Below are positions 9,690-17,903 of a DNA stretch of 28,284 bases, one piece after another. Location: positions 1 to 28,284 of the forward strand of contig DASUKQ010000093.1 in the NCBI GenBank assembly GCA_036278635.1. The letters run 5' to 3'. The translations under genes and the position numbers were made by a program. The first letter of the stretch is position 1, and each line of letters opens with the position of its first letter. The notes under the pieces are model-generated. The model saw only the letters and a list, made by a program, of their open reading frames with translations. It did no database searches and was not told the DNA's origin. Origin of the DNA: 66-474 sp036278635. Lineage in GTDB: Bacteria > Pseudomonadota > Gammaproteobacteria > Xanthomonadales > Rhodanobacteraceae.

Positions 9690-11015
9690 ATGAACGTGTC
9701 GAAACGCCAGATCGGCCTGGCCACTGCCACCGCATTGGTGCTGGGCAACATGATCGGCTCGGGCGTGTTCCTGCTGCCGGCTTCGCTGGCGCCCTACGGC
9801 GGCTACAGTCTGGTCGGCTGGGTGATCAGCGCAGTCGGCGCGCTGCTGCTGGCCGGAGTGTTTTTCCGATTGGCGAAACGCGAACCGCGTGCCGGCGGTC
9901 CGTATGCCTACAGCCGGGAAGCCTTCGGCAATTGCGTCGGGTTCCTGGTGGCGTGGGTGTACTGGATTGCGCTGGTTGGCGGCAATGCGACCATCGCGGT
10001 CGCATTCGCCAGCTACATGTCTGCGTTCGTTCCTGCGCTCGGCGCGCATCCCCTGTACGGGGCGCTGACCGCGATGGCGGCGGTCTGGGTGTTGATCGCG
10101 GTCAACATCGCCGGCATCCGCAGCGCGGGGCGCCTGCAACTCGCGACAACGGTCCTGAAGATCCTGCCACTGGTGGCGTTGGCGTTGTTCGGGTTCACGC
10201 GCTTCGATCCGCAGTTGCTGGCCCCCGGGCCGCATGCGGGCTCGCCGCTGGGCGCGATCAACATCTGCGTCGCCGCCACGCTGTTCGCGTTCATCGGCGT
10301 GGAATGCGCCACCATTCCCGCCGGTCACGTGCGCGAACCCGGCAAGACCATTCCGCGCGCCACGCTGCTGGGAACCGCGATCGCGGCGGTACTCTACATC
10401 GCATGCACTGCCGTGGTGATGGGCCTGCTGCCCGCTTCGGAACTTGCGCAATCGCAGGCGCCATTCGCCGACGCGGGACGACTGCTCTGGGGTGCCTGGG
10501 CGAGCTGGCTGATCGCGGGCGCCGCGGCGATCTCCTGTTTCGGTGCCTTGAACGGCTGGACGTTGATCGCCGGGCAATTCCCGCAGGCGGTCGCGAAGGA
10601 TGGATTGTTCCCCAGGTTTTTCGCGCGTGAATCCGGGCGCGGGACGCCGGTGCCGGCGCTGCTGGTCGCAGGCGTCATCAACAGCCTGATGGTGTTGGCC
10701 AACTACAGCCGCGGCATGGTCGCGATGTTCACCTTCATGGTGCTGCTGACCACGCTGGGCAATGTCGTCTGCTACCTGTTCTGCACGATCGCCGACGTGG
10801 TGCTGGCGCGTCGCAGCGGACGACCGTTACGCGCACGCAACCTGCTGCTGGCCGTTGCCGCGTTCGGCTTCTGCCTGTGGGCCGTAGTCGGTGCCGGCAA
10901 GGACGCGGTGTTCTGGAATCTGGTGCTGCTGTCGCTCGGCCTCCCGCTGTATGCGTGGCAGGCGCGGCACGCAAGGGCGATCGGCTCCGCGACAACGGAT
11001 TCGACCCCGCCATAG
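9690..11015 (+). CDS. APC superfamily amino acid/polyamine transporter (AdiC-like)
   Basis: Inner-membrane transporter of 441 residues with about 12 hydrophobic segments. The N-terminal GNMIGSGVFLLPASLAPYGG (residues 19-38) is the unwound TM1 substrate-binding signature. GGPYAYSREAFG in the TM2-3 region and FIGVECATIPAGHVREPGKT in TM6 resemble the arginine/agmatine antiporter AdiC and related basic amino acid/polyamine antiporters (TC 2.A.3.2). The start ATG at 9690 gives the usual N-terminus MNVSKRQIGLATATALVLG; the frame is open far upstream but that part is not transporter-like. The 264 bases between the divergent response regulator start and this gene hold no other gene I can support. Substrate is not determinable from sequence; arginine-related compounds are the best guess. 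Confidence 0.9.
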   Translation: MNVSKRQIGLATATALVLGNMIGSGVFLLPASLAPYGGYSLVGWVISAVGALLLAGVFFRLAKREPRAGGPYAYSREAFGNCVGFLVAWVYWIALVGGNATIAVAFASYMSAFVPALGAHPLYGALTAMAAVWVLIAVNIAGIRSAGRLQLATTVLKILPLVALALFGFTRFDPQLLAPGPHAGSPLGAINICVAATLFAFIGVECATIPAGHVREPGKTIPRATLLGTAIAAVLYIACTAVVMGLLPASELAQSQAPFADAGRLLWGAWASWLIAGAAAISCFGALNGWTLIAGQFPQAVAKDGLFPRFFARESGRGTPVPALLVAGVINSLMVLANYSRGMVAMFTFMVLLTTLGNVVCYLFCTIADVVLARRSGRPLRARNLLLAVAAFGFCLWAVVGAGKDAVFWNLVLLSLGLPLYAWQARHARAIGSATTDSTPP

Positions 11016-11100
11016 GGGCATGGCCTGCCGCGGCGATCGAATGAGCGATCGGGTTCGTCCGGTGCACATCATGCGCGATGGCCGGCGGACAATGTCTGCC

Positions 11101-11496
11101 CTACAGGCTGTCTATGTCGCCGAGCGCGCGGATCAGCCGCCGCGCGCGTTTGTCCGGCCGCTTCTGCGGCGCCTGATAACCGGCGCGCTCGGCGCGACGT
11201 TGCGCGCGGGCGGTTTCACGCGCCTTGATGGACGAATCGGATTCGCGGTACAGCGTTTGCGCCAGGGCAGCCGAGCCGCGTTTGGCGGCAAGCCCCGTCA
11301 CCTCGACTTCGAACACTTCTTCGCCCCGCACGATGCGCAACGCGACGCCAACCTTCACATCGTGCGAGCACTTGCAGGTCGCGCCGGCCATCGTCACGCG
11401 CCCGCGCTCGATCGCCTGCTTCGCCAGCGCGCGGGTCTTGAAGCACCGCGCGGCCCAGAGCCAGGCGTCGAGGCGCACCGGTGTTTGCTCGTTCAT
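11101..11496 (-). CDS. hslR: Heat-shock RNA-binding protein Hsp15 (S4 domain)
   Basis: Protein of 131 residues (E. coli Hsp15 has 133). The S4 RNA-binding domain lies at residues 8-70: VRLDAWLWAARCFKTRALAK, ERGRVTMAG and VKVGVALRIVRGEEVFEVEV. A Lys/Arg-rich C-terminal tail follows (ARETARAQRRAERAGYQAP). Hsp15 binds the free 50S subunit carrying a nascent chain and helps recycle stalled ribosomes in the cytoplasm. It is downstream of htpG in the same direction, 106 bases away, with repeats in the gap. Another heat-shock gene next door fits a shared stress response. It converges with the transporter gene. Confidence 0.92.
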   Translation of the reverse strand: MNEQTPVRLDAWLWAARCFKTRALAKQAIERGRVTMAGATCKCSHDVKVGVALRIVRGEEVFEVEVTGLAAKRGSAALAQTLYRESDSSIKARETARAQRRAERAGYQAPQKRPDKRARRLIRALGDIDSL

Positions 11497-11509
11497 GCGT
11501 GAAGAGGCA

Positions 11510-11592
11510 TCGCGAACCGGTCGCGCGCACGCGCGCTCCTACAACCCAACCGTGGAAAACCCAGCCGTAGGAGCCTGCGTGCAGGCGACCGC
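11510..11592. repeat. REP-like repeat between htpG and hslR
   Basis: Contains GCGCGCTCCTACAA (from about 11532) and GTAGGAGCCTGCGTGCAGGC (from about 11567). The second is identical to the unit that begins the array at 13521 upstream of htpG. The internal palindrome GCCTGCGTGCAGGC gives a stable hairpin on either strand. As htpG reads into it, it may end or trim the htpG transcript. Confidence 0.75.
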
Positions 11593-11602
11593 TTCACGCC
11601 GC

Positions 11603-13477
11603 TCACTTCGGGGTCGCCAAAAGCCGATTCATCCGCTGCACGAACGCCGCCGGGTCAGGCAACTGCGCGCCGGCGGTGATTTCGGCCTGCTCCAGCAACA
11701 GCATCGCCAGGTCCTTCGCCTTCGCCTCATCGGTTTCCGACTGGACGCGCTGGACCAGCGGGTGCGCGGGATTGACCTCGAGCGTCGGTTTGGAGTCCGG
11801 TACCTCCTGACCGGCCTCGCGCAACAGCCGCGCAAGATGCGGCGCGAGCTCGTAATCCGACAACGCGAGGCAGGAAGGCGAATCGGTCAGGCGCGCGGAC
11901 ACCTTGACATCGGAAACGCGCTCGCCCAGCAATTCCTTCAGCTTCGCGACCAGCGGCTCGGCCTCTTTCGCGACCTCCTCCTGCTTCTTCTTGTCGGCCT
12001 CGTCGAGCGGCAGCTCGCCCTTGGCGACGTTGCGCAACGGCTTGCCTTCGTACTCGGTGAACTGCCCCATGACCCACTCGTCGACGCGATCGAACATCAG
12101 CAGCACCTCGATGCCTTTCGCTCTGAAGGCTTCGAGTTGCGGACTGCCGGCGGCGGCCCTGTAGCTGTCCGCCGTGACGAACCAGATCGCGTCCTGGCCC
12201 GGCTTCATCCGCGCGAGATAATCGTCCAGCGACACGTCCTGTTCGGCGCCTTCGCTTTTCGTTGAAGCAAAGCGCAGCAACCTGGCGATGCGTTCGCGAT
12301 TGGAGGGATCCTCGACGATGCCTTCCTTCAGGGTGTTGCCGAACGCCCTGCAGAAGGTCTTGAACTTGCCCGGCTCGCTCGATGCGAGTTTCTCGACCAG
12401 ATCCAGCACGCGTTTGACGCACGCGGACTTGATGTGGTCGATCTGGCGGTTGTGCTGCAGGATTTCGCGGCTGACGTTGAGTGGCAGGTCGTCGGCATCG
12501 ACCACCCCGCGCACGAAGCGCAGGTAGTTCGGCAGCAATTCCTCGGCCGCATCCATGATGAAGACGCGCTTGATGTAGAGCTTGACGCCCTTGCGCTCGT
12601 CGCGCGCGCCCATCATCAGGTCGAACGGCGGCTGCGCGGGGATGTACAGCAGCGTGGTGAAGCTCTGGCGGCCCTCGACGCGGTTGTGCGTCCACGCCAG
12701 CGGATCGTTGAAGTCGTGCCCCAGCGACTTGTAGAACGCTTTGTAGTCGTCGTCGGTGATTTCCGATTTCGGCTTCGCCCACAGCGCCGAAGCGTCGTTG
12801 ACGGTTTCCCACTCGTCGGTCGGCTTGCCGTCCTTGACCTTCCTCATCCGGATCGGGAAGGCGACGTGGTCGGAATACTTGCGGATCAGGTCGCGCAGCT
12901 TCCAGTTGTCGAGGAACTCGTTTTCGTCATCCTTGAGGTGCAGGATCACGCTGGTGCCACGCGCGGAAATCTCCTCGTCCGCGAGCGAATACTCGCCCTG
13001 GCCATCGCTTTCCCAGCGCACGCCGTCCGCGGCCTCGGCGCCCGCACGACGGGTCAGCACCGTGACCTTGTCGGCCACCACGAACCCCGAATAGAAGCCG
13101 ACCCCGAACTGGCCGATCAGGCGCGCATCGGCCTGTTGCTCGCCCGACAGCGACTCCAGGAATCGGCGGGTACCGGAACTCGCGATCGAACCGAGGTTTG
13201 CGACCACTTCGTCGCGGCTCATGCCGATGCCATTGTCGTGCACGGTGATCGTGTGCGCGTCCTTGTCGAACCCGATCTCGATATGCAACTCGCTGTCGTC
13301 ACCGATCAATTCCGGCTTGCCGATCGCCTCGAAGCGCAGCTTGTCGCAGGCATCGGAGGCGTTGGAGACCAGTTCGCGCAGGAAGATATCCTTGTGCGAA
13401 TACAGCGAATGCGTCACCAGGCGCAGGACCTGTGCGACTTCGGCTTCGAACGGGCGGGTTTCGGTGGTGGTAGTCAT
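11603..13477 (-). CDS. htpG: Molecular chaperone HtpG (Hsp90)
   Basis: ATP-dependent homodimeric chaperone of 624 residues, the same length as E. coli HtpG. The GHKL ATPase domain shows LYSHKDIFLRELVSNASDAC (Glu35, Asn39), HDNGIGMSRDEV and QFGVGFYSGFVVADKVTV. The middle domain shows LPLNVSREILQHN, and the dimerisation domain ends ...AAFVQRMNRLLATPK. I used the ATG at 13477 (MTTTTETRPF). The frame stays open for 57 more codons upstream, but these are translated repeat sequence and should not be annotated as protein. No obvious sigma-32 promoter is visible in the 43 bases between the start and the repeat array, so the promoter lies in or beyond the repeats, or the gene is read from the OPT gene upstream. 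Confidence 0.98.
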   Translation of the reverse strand: MTTTTETRPFEAEVAQVLRLVTHSLYSHKDIFLRELVSNASDACDKLRFEAIGKPELIGDDSELHIEIGFDKDAHTITVHDNGIGMSRDEVVANLGSIASSGTRRFLESLSGEQQADARLIGQFGVGFYSGFVVADKVTVLTRRAGAEAADGVRWESDGQGEYSLADEEISARGTSVILHLKDDENEFLDNWKLRDLIRKYSDHVAFPIRMRKVKDGKPTDEWETVNDASALWAKPKSEITDDDYKAFYKSLGHDFNDPLAWTHNRVEGRQSFTTLLYIPAQPPFDLMMGARDERKGVKLYIKRVFIMDAAEELLPNYLRFVRGVVDADDLPLNVSREILQHNRQIDHIKSACVKRVLDLVEKLASSEPGKFKTFCRAFGNTLKEGIVEDPSNRERIARLLRFASTKSEGAEQDVSLDDYLARMKPGQDAIWFVTADSYRAAAGSPQLEAFRAKGIEVLLMFDRVDEWVMGQFTEYEGKPLRNVAKGELPLDEADKKKQEEVAKEAEPLVAKLKELLGERVSDVKVSARLTDSPSCLALSDYELAPHLARLLREAGQEVPDSKPTLEVNPAHPLVQRVQSETDEAKAKDLAMLLLEQAEITAGAQLPDPAAFVQRMNRLLATPK

Positions 13478-13519
13478 GCTGTATCCGGTTTGGCGGTGAT
13501 TTGGTGACTTTGGCGAGAT

Positions 13520-13637
13520 TGTAGGAGCCTGCGTGCAGGCGATCGTCGCGAGCACGCTCGCTCCTACATGCGGGCGATGGTCGCGAGCACGCTCGCTCCT
13601 ACATGCAGGCGATGGCCGCGAGCGGGCTCGCTCCCAA
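13520..13637. repeat. REP-like array upstream of htpG
   Basis: One GTAGGAGCCTGCGTGCAGGC unit is followed by three head-to-tail copies of a unit of the form CGAT(G)GTCGCGAGCACGCTCGCTCCTACATGC, at about 13540, 13575 and 13610; the third copy is more diverged. Each contains the palindromic core GCGAGCACGCTCGC. The period is about 35 bases with no unique spacers. The family is a Lysobacterales/Pseudomonas-type REP and recurs on the other side of htpG. Confidence 0.85.
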
Positions 13638-13679
13638 GAAGGTTTCAACTTGCGGAACTGGTGGCGCGATCGCGTTTTC

Positions 13680-15749
13680 TCAAGCCGTGGCGCGGCCCAT
13701 CTTCATGATCCAGCGGTACAGGACCACCACCGTCACGGCGAACACCACCCCGCCAAGGATAATCGAGGGCGTTTCGAACGCCTTGCCCACCACAGCGATC
13801 GGCGACTGCTCGCCGCTCAGGCCGACGATCCCCGCAAACACGACCGCGAGCAGGCTTTCACCGACAATCAGGCCCGATGCGAGCAAAACCCCGAGCTGGC
13901 GGGTTGCATCGGCTTGCCCGGCCGGGCGGCGCCCCGCGCGCCGGTCGAACCAGGCGCCCACCAGCGCGCCGACCACCACCATCAATGTGGTCGCCGTCGG
14001 CAGGTAGATGCCGAGGCCGACCGCCAGTGGCGGCAGCCGGGGACCTTTTTTCGCGAGGCCCAGCATTTCGTCGAGGAGGATGATCGCCACGCCGATGCCG
14101 GCGCCGAGTCCGATCATGTCCCACGGGACGTCGCCGGTGATCACGCCCTCGGCAAGGGCCGAAATCAGCCCGGCTTGCGGCGCCGGCAGCGCGCGCGCGG
14201 GATCGGCGCCGGGCGCGCCGAGGAATCCATAGGTGTGTTGCAGGAGATCCATCACCGGCGGGATCACCACCGCACCGACCAGCACCCCGATCACCAGCGC
14301 CCACTGCTGCAGGGCAGGCGTGGCGTCCACCAGTTGCCCGGTCTTCAAATCCTGAAGATTGTTGTTGGCGATCGACGCCACCGCGAACACGATCGACGTG
14401 ATGAACAGCGCGAACCCGACCAGCGCCTTGTCGGCGCCCGGCGGCAGGAATGGCTTGACGCCGATCACGAGCAACAGCGCCGCGATCACGACCACCAGGA
14501 TCCCGACACCCGACAGCGGGCTGTTGGAGGAACCGATCAGGCCCGCCATGTAGCCGCACACCGCCGAGACCACGAAACTCAACAGCACCACGAAGACCAC
14601 GCCGCCGATCACCAGCGTCGCGGTCGCGTCGCCGAGGCCGTTGTTGACCGCGAAATGCCACAGCAGGTACGCGATCGGAATCAGGCAGATCAGCGATATC
14701 AAACCCACCAGGCCGATCGGCATGTCGTGCTCGGTGCGCGGCAGCGTGTCCAGCGTGCCCGTCTTGCGCGCCCGCGAGGCACGCATGGCGCCGGCGAGCC
14801 CGCTGATCAGTGGCTTCACCAGTTTCGCCAACGTCCAGATCGCGGCCACGCCGATGGTGCCCGCGCCGATGAAGCGGACGTAGTTGCTCCATCCGGCTTG
14901 CGCCACGCTGGCCGCGTCGCCTGCGGCCCAGTGCAGGTGGGTGAAATACGGTACCGCCCACGCCCAGCCGATCGCGGCGCCAACCAGCATCGCGATACCA
15001 ACCCAAAGGCCGACCAGGTGGCCGATCGCGAACAACGCAAACGACAGTCCGAAATTGAAGCCGGTTGCACCTCCCCTGTCACCGCCGACCCGGAAATAAT
15101 CCGAGACGCTGCTGGCGAACACCCGCGTCTGCACGATCACGTAGAAGACCGCCGACACGATCGATCCCCACACCACGGCTTTCAGGCCCGCGCTGCTGGC
15201 CTCCGCGGCCGCGGCCGGATCAGGGCTCTCGTCACCCCGGCCTTCGGCGGCGACCGGCACCGACTCCGCCTCGCCCATCCGGCCGATGTCCTCGGATCCG
15301 GCGCTGCCGACTTTCAACACTTCCGCGCAGGCCACGCCTTCCGGGTAAGGCAGGTCGGAATCGGTGACCAGCGCGCGCCGCAGCGGGATGGTGTACATCA
15401 CGCCGAGGATGCCGCCCGTCGCGCAGATGCCGGCCGAAATCCAGAACGGAAACCCGGTCCAGTAGCCGACGATCACCAGGCCGGGCAACACGAAGATGAT
15501 CGCCGACAGCGTGCCGGCCGCCGAGGCGATCGTCTGCACGATGTTGTTTTCCTGGATCGTGGCGTCCCGCATGGCCTTCAGGATCGCCATCGAGATCACC
15601 GCGGCCGGGATCGAGGTCGAGAAGGTCAGGCCCGCCTTCAACCCGAAAAACACGTTGGCGGCGGTGAACACGATCGTGATCGCGATGCCGATGATGACGC
15701 CGCGGATGGTCAGTTCGCGTTGCTTGAGCAAGCCGGACACAGCATTCAT
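13680..15749 (-). CDS. OPT family oligopeptide transporter
   Basis: Inner-membrane protein of 689 residues with about 14-16 hydrophobic segments, normal for the bacterial OPT family of proton-coupled peptide (or metal-chelate) importers. Family regions include ELTIRGVIIGIAITIVFTAA, NVFFGLKAGLTFSTSIPAAV and NIVQTIASAAGTLSAIIFVL near the N-terminus, then the DLPYPEGVACAEVLKVG motif at about 135-151. A hydrophilic loop rich in Glu, Asp and Ala (about residues 160-190) follows. The start ATG at 15749 has a G-run 8 bases upstream; the frame continues upstream to 15863 without transporter character. It is divergent from gluQ over 124 bases. htpG follows in the same direction beyond the repeat array. 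Substrate is unknown. Confidence 0.93.
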   Translation of the reverse strand: MNAVSGLLKQRELTIRGVIIGIAITIVFTAANVFFGLKAGLTFSTSIPAAVISMAILKAMRDATIQENNIVQTIASAAGTLSAIIFVLPGLVIVGYWTGFPFWISAGICATGGILGVMYTIPLRRALVTDSDLPYPEGVACAEVLKVGSAGSEDIGRMGEAESVPVAAEGRGDESPDPAAAAEASSAGLKAVVWGSIVSAVFYVIVQTRVFASSVSDYFRVGGDRGGATGFNFGLSFALFAIGHLVGLWVGIAMLVGAAIGWAWAVPYFTHLHWAAGDAASVAQAGWSNYVRFIGAGTIGVAAIWTLAKLVKPLISGLAGAMRASRARKTGTLDTLPRTEHDMPIGLVGLISLICLIPIAYLLWHFAVNNGLGDATATLVIGGVVFVVLLSFVVSAVCGYMAGLIGSSNSPLSGVGILVVVIAALLLVIGVKPFLPPGADKALVGFALFITSIVFAVASIANNNLQDLKTGQLVDATPALQQWALVIGVLVGAVVIPPVMDLLQHTYGFLGAPGADPARALPAPQAGLISALAEGVITGDVPWDMIGLGAGIGVAIILLDEMLGLAKKGPRLPPLAVGLGIYLPTATTLMVVVGALVGAWFDRRAGRRPAGQADATRQLGVLLASGLIVGESLLAVVFAGIVGLSGEQSPIAVVGKAFETPSIILGGVVFAVTVVVLYRWIMKMGRATA

Positions 15750-15873
15750 CGATTGCACCCCCAGGGTATGGTTCCCGGCCGTTGGCACGGCGCACGGCAT
15801 AATCCGGCCGGCGCATCGACAGCCAGCCTCGCCGCATACTAGCGGCCACCCCCAGCCACGCAAAGGAGGCTCC

Positions 15874-16767
15874 TTGGAATACCGCGGGCGTTTCGCACCT
15901 TCGCCGACCGGCGATCTGCATTTCGGATCGCTGGTTGCCGCACTGGCGGGCTGGCTGCGCGCGCGTCAACAAGGCGGCGGCTGGTTGGTCCGCGTCGAGG
16001 ACATCGATCCACCACGCGAAGTCGAGGGCTCGGCGCAATCAATCCTTGCGGCGCTGGACCGGTTCGGCCTGCACGCCGGCGCGCCGACGCTGTACCAGTC
16101 ACGGCGCAGCGACGCCTACGCCGCGGCGCTCCAGCGACTCAAGCAGGACGGCCATGCGTTCGCGTGCTGGTGCAGCCGCGCCGATCTCGACGCGGCAGGC
16201 CGGGTCCACCGCGACGGACGCTGCCTTGCACCGCGCCGCCCGGACCGCGCACCGGCATGGCGCCTGCGTGTACCCGATGCGGAAATCGAGTTCGATGACG
16301 ACCTGCAAGGCAGGCAATGCCAGAACGTGCGCGATGAGGTCGGCGACTTCGTATTGCGCCGGGCCGACGGCCTGTGGAGTTACCAGCTTGCCTGCGTGGT
16401 GGATGACGCATTCCAGGGGATCACCGAAGTGGTGCGTGGCTGCGACCTGCTCGAATCCACGCCCCGCCAGATCCTCCTGCAACGCCTGCTGGGCCTGCCG
16501 ACACCGGCTTACCTGCACGTGCCGCTCGCGGTCGGTGCGGAAGGCCGCAAGCTTTCCAAGTCCACCGACGCGCCACGCGCAGACACGGACGATCCGTGCG
16601 CGATGCTCGCCCGCGCGTTGCGGTTCCTGGGCCAGCCGGTTCCGAACGCAGACAACCCGAACGCGATGCTGCGGATCGCCGCGGACAATCTCGATCTCGC
16701 GCCCCTGCACGGCAGACATTCCGCGAAGCCCGCGCAGGCATTCGCCGAAAGCCGTGCCAAAGGGTAG
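15874..16767 (+). CDS. gluQ: Glutamyl-Q tRNA(Asp) synthetase
   Basis: GluRS paralogue without anticodon-binding domain that attaches glutamate to queuosine at the wobble base of tRNA-Asp. It has 297 residues (E. coli 308). The nucleotide-binding motif APSPTGDLHFGSL (HIGH-like) is at residues 8-20 and KLSKS (KMSKS-like) at 226-230. The zinc-knuckle region has CWC near residue 97 and a later Cys in DGRCLAP. There is no ATG near the true N-terminus. A TTG at 15874 after AAAGGAGG gives YRGRFAPSPTG in the right register, so TTG is very likely the start. The frame extends far upstream antisense to the OPT gene; that part is not coding. phaB follows 34 bases later. Confidence 0.94.
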   Translation: MEYRGRFAPSPTGDLHFGSLVAALAGWLRARQQGGGWLVRVEDIDPPREVEGSAQSILAALDRFGLHAGAPTLYQSRRSDAYAAALQRLKQDGHAFACWCSRADLDAAGRVHRDGRCLAPRRPDRAPAWRLRVPDAEIEFDDDLQGRQCQNVRDEVGDFVLRRADGLWSYQLACVVDDAFQGITEVVRGCDLLESTPRQILLQRLLGLPTPAYLHVPLAVGAEGRKLSKSTDAPRADTDDPCAMLARALRFLGQPVPNADNPNAMLRIAADNLDLAPLHGRHSAKPAQAFAESRAKG

Positions 16768-16801
16768 GATGGGGTCCACCACCACCGGATAAGGAGCCGT
16801 C

Positions 16802-17542
16802 ATGAGCGCACGCGTGGCACTGGTAACGGGGGGTACCGGCGGCATCGGTACCGCGATCGTCCGCCGGCTGGCAAAAATGGGCCACAAGGTCGCGACCAAC
16901 TACCGCAACGAGGAGAAGACCAGGGCCTGGAAGGAAAAGCTGGCCGGCGAAGGCATCGACGTGCTGACCGTGAAAGGCGACGTATCCGACCCACAGGCGT
17001 GCGCACAAATGGTGCGCGAAGTCGAACAGAACCTCGGGCCCATCGACATCCTCGTCAACAACGCCGGCATCACCCGCGACACCACCTTCCACAAGATGAG
17101 CTACGAGCAGTGGGCCGACGTGGTGAATACCAACCTCAACGCGTGCTTCAACGTCACCCGTCCCGTGATCGAAGGGATGCGTGCGCGCAAGTGGGGCCGG
17201 ATCATCCAGATCAGTTCGATCAACGGCCAGAAGGGCCAGTACGGCCAGGCCAACTACGCCGCCGCCAAAGCCGGCATGCACGGCTTCACGATTTCGCTCG
17301 CGCAGGAAAACGCCAAATTCGGCATCACCGTCAACACCGTCTCGCCCGGCTACATCGGCACCGACATGGTGATGGCCGTGCCCGAGGAAGTCCGCGCCAA
17401 GATCGTCGCGCAGATTCCCCTGGGACGCCTCGGCGATCCCGACGAAATCGCCTACGCCGTCGCGTTCTTCCTCGACGACAAGGCCGCCTGGGTCACCGGC
17501 GCGAATCTCGCCGTCAACGGCGGGCATTACATGGGGTGGTGA
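16802..17542 (+). CDS. phaB: Acetoacetyl-CoA reductase (PhaB, short-chain dehydrogenase)
   Basis: NADPH-dependent reductase that converts acetoacetyl-CoA to (R)-3-hydroxybutyryl-CoA for polyhydroxybutyrate synthesis. It has 246 residues, the size of Cupriavidus PhaB. The Rossmann motif TGGTGGIG is at 9-16, NNAG at 86-89, and the catalytic Ser139, Tyr152 and Lys156 lie in the stretch ISSINGQKGQYGQANYAAAK. The segment SINGQKGQYGQANY and the end GGHYMGW are characteristic of PhaB rather than FabG, though a FabG-like role cannot be excluded from sequence. The start ATG follows AAGGAG. It lies 34 bases after gluQ, probably by chance of position. No phaA or phaC gene is in the window. Confidence 0.9.
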   Translation: MSARVALVTGGTGGIGTAIVRRLAKMGHKVATNYRNEEKTRAWKEKLAGEGIDVLTVKGDVSDPQACAQMVREVEQNLGPIDILVNNAGITRDTTFHKMSYEQWADVVNTNLNACFNVTRPVIEGMRARKWGRIIQISSINGQKGQYGQANYAAAKAGMHGFTISLAQENAKFGITVNTVSPGYIGTDMVMAVPEEVRAKIVAQIPLGRLGDPDEIAYAVAFFLDDKAAWVTGANLAVNGGHYMGW

Positions 17543-17547
17543 CACGC

Positions 17548-17757
17548 GCAGGTTGGGCTCACGCCGGCTCCATCGGCGGAAGCCCAACGCCAATGGCCGA
17601 TCGTGTCGGGCTTCGCAAGCTCAGCCCAACCTACGACGCTCTCGTTTGGTAAACGCGATCTGTTCCCGCAGGTTGGGTTGACGCCGGCTCTATCGGCGGA
17701 AGCCCAACGCCAATGGCCGACGCTGTTGGGCTTCACAAGCTCAGCCCAACCTACGAC
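17548..17757. repeat. Two tandem ~90-base palindromic repeats, period 120 bases
   Basis: The copies at 17548-17637 and 17668-17757 are nearly identical. Each begins GCAGGTTGGG and ends CAGCCCAACCTACGAC, with internal GGAAGCCCAACGCCAATGGC. The outer arms (GGTTGGG... / ...CCCAACC) and inner GTTGGGCTT/AAGCCCAAC pairs can fold into a branched hairpin. The unit resembles the widespread GTAGGTTGGGCTGAGC-type dispersed repeat. It lies between phaB and metG, where no gene is seen. Confidence 0.85.
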
Positions 17758-17828
17758 ACATTGCAGGAACGCGCGGAACCAGGACTGGAGCGTTGCGCGA
17801 CGGTGTTCCCTCACCCGACCTTCGGCCA

Positions 17829-17849
17829 CCCTCTCCCGGAGGGAGAGGG
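17829..17849. repeat. Perfect hairpin repeat upstream of metG
   Basis: CCCTCTCCC-GGA-GGGAGAGGG: 9-base perfect arms with a 3-base loop, preceded by CCCTCACCCGACCTTCGGCCA. This looks like another dispersed repeat family common in Lysobacterales. It could also halt transcription coming from phaB, although no T-run follows. Confidence 0.65.
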
Positions 17850-17850
17850 A

Positions 17851-17871
17851 ATTATCGCGGCATGCGATAAT
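17851..17871. promoter_or_regulatory. metG: Palindrome overlapping a possible metG -10 element
   Basis: ATTATCGC-GGCAT-GCGATAAT has perfect 8-base arms around a 5-base spacer, 32 bases before the metG ATG. The right arm ends in GATAAT, a good -10 match, but I see no convincing -35 at 16-18 bases. It could be an operator, a pair of opposed -10 elements or the edge of the adjacent repeat. Confidence 0.35.
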
Positions 17872-17903
17872 CCGCGATTGTCTTGCATCCGCAAACCCGA
17901 GCA

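Noticed and set aside
13520..13637. Possible CRISPR array
   Set aside because: Units follow each other at ~35 bases with no unique spacers, are themselves palindromic and recur outside the array; this is a REP-like cluster, and no cas gene is present.
11603..13648. HtpG with a 57-residue N-terminal extension
   Set aside because: The extension is the translated REP array; the ATG at 13477 gives the exact family length and N-terminus.
13533..15842. Very long plus-strand open frame (769 codons) opposite the OPT transporter gene
   Set aside because: It is Arg, Asp, His and Gln-rich nonsense that mirrors high-GC codon bias of the real minus-strand gene; no domain or signal is recognisable.
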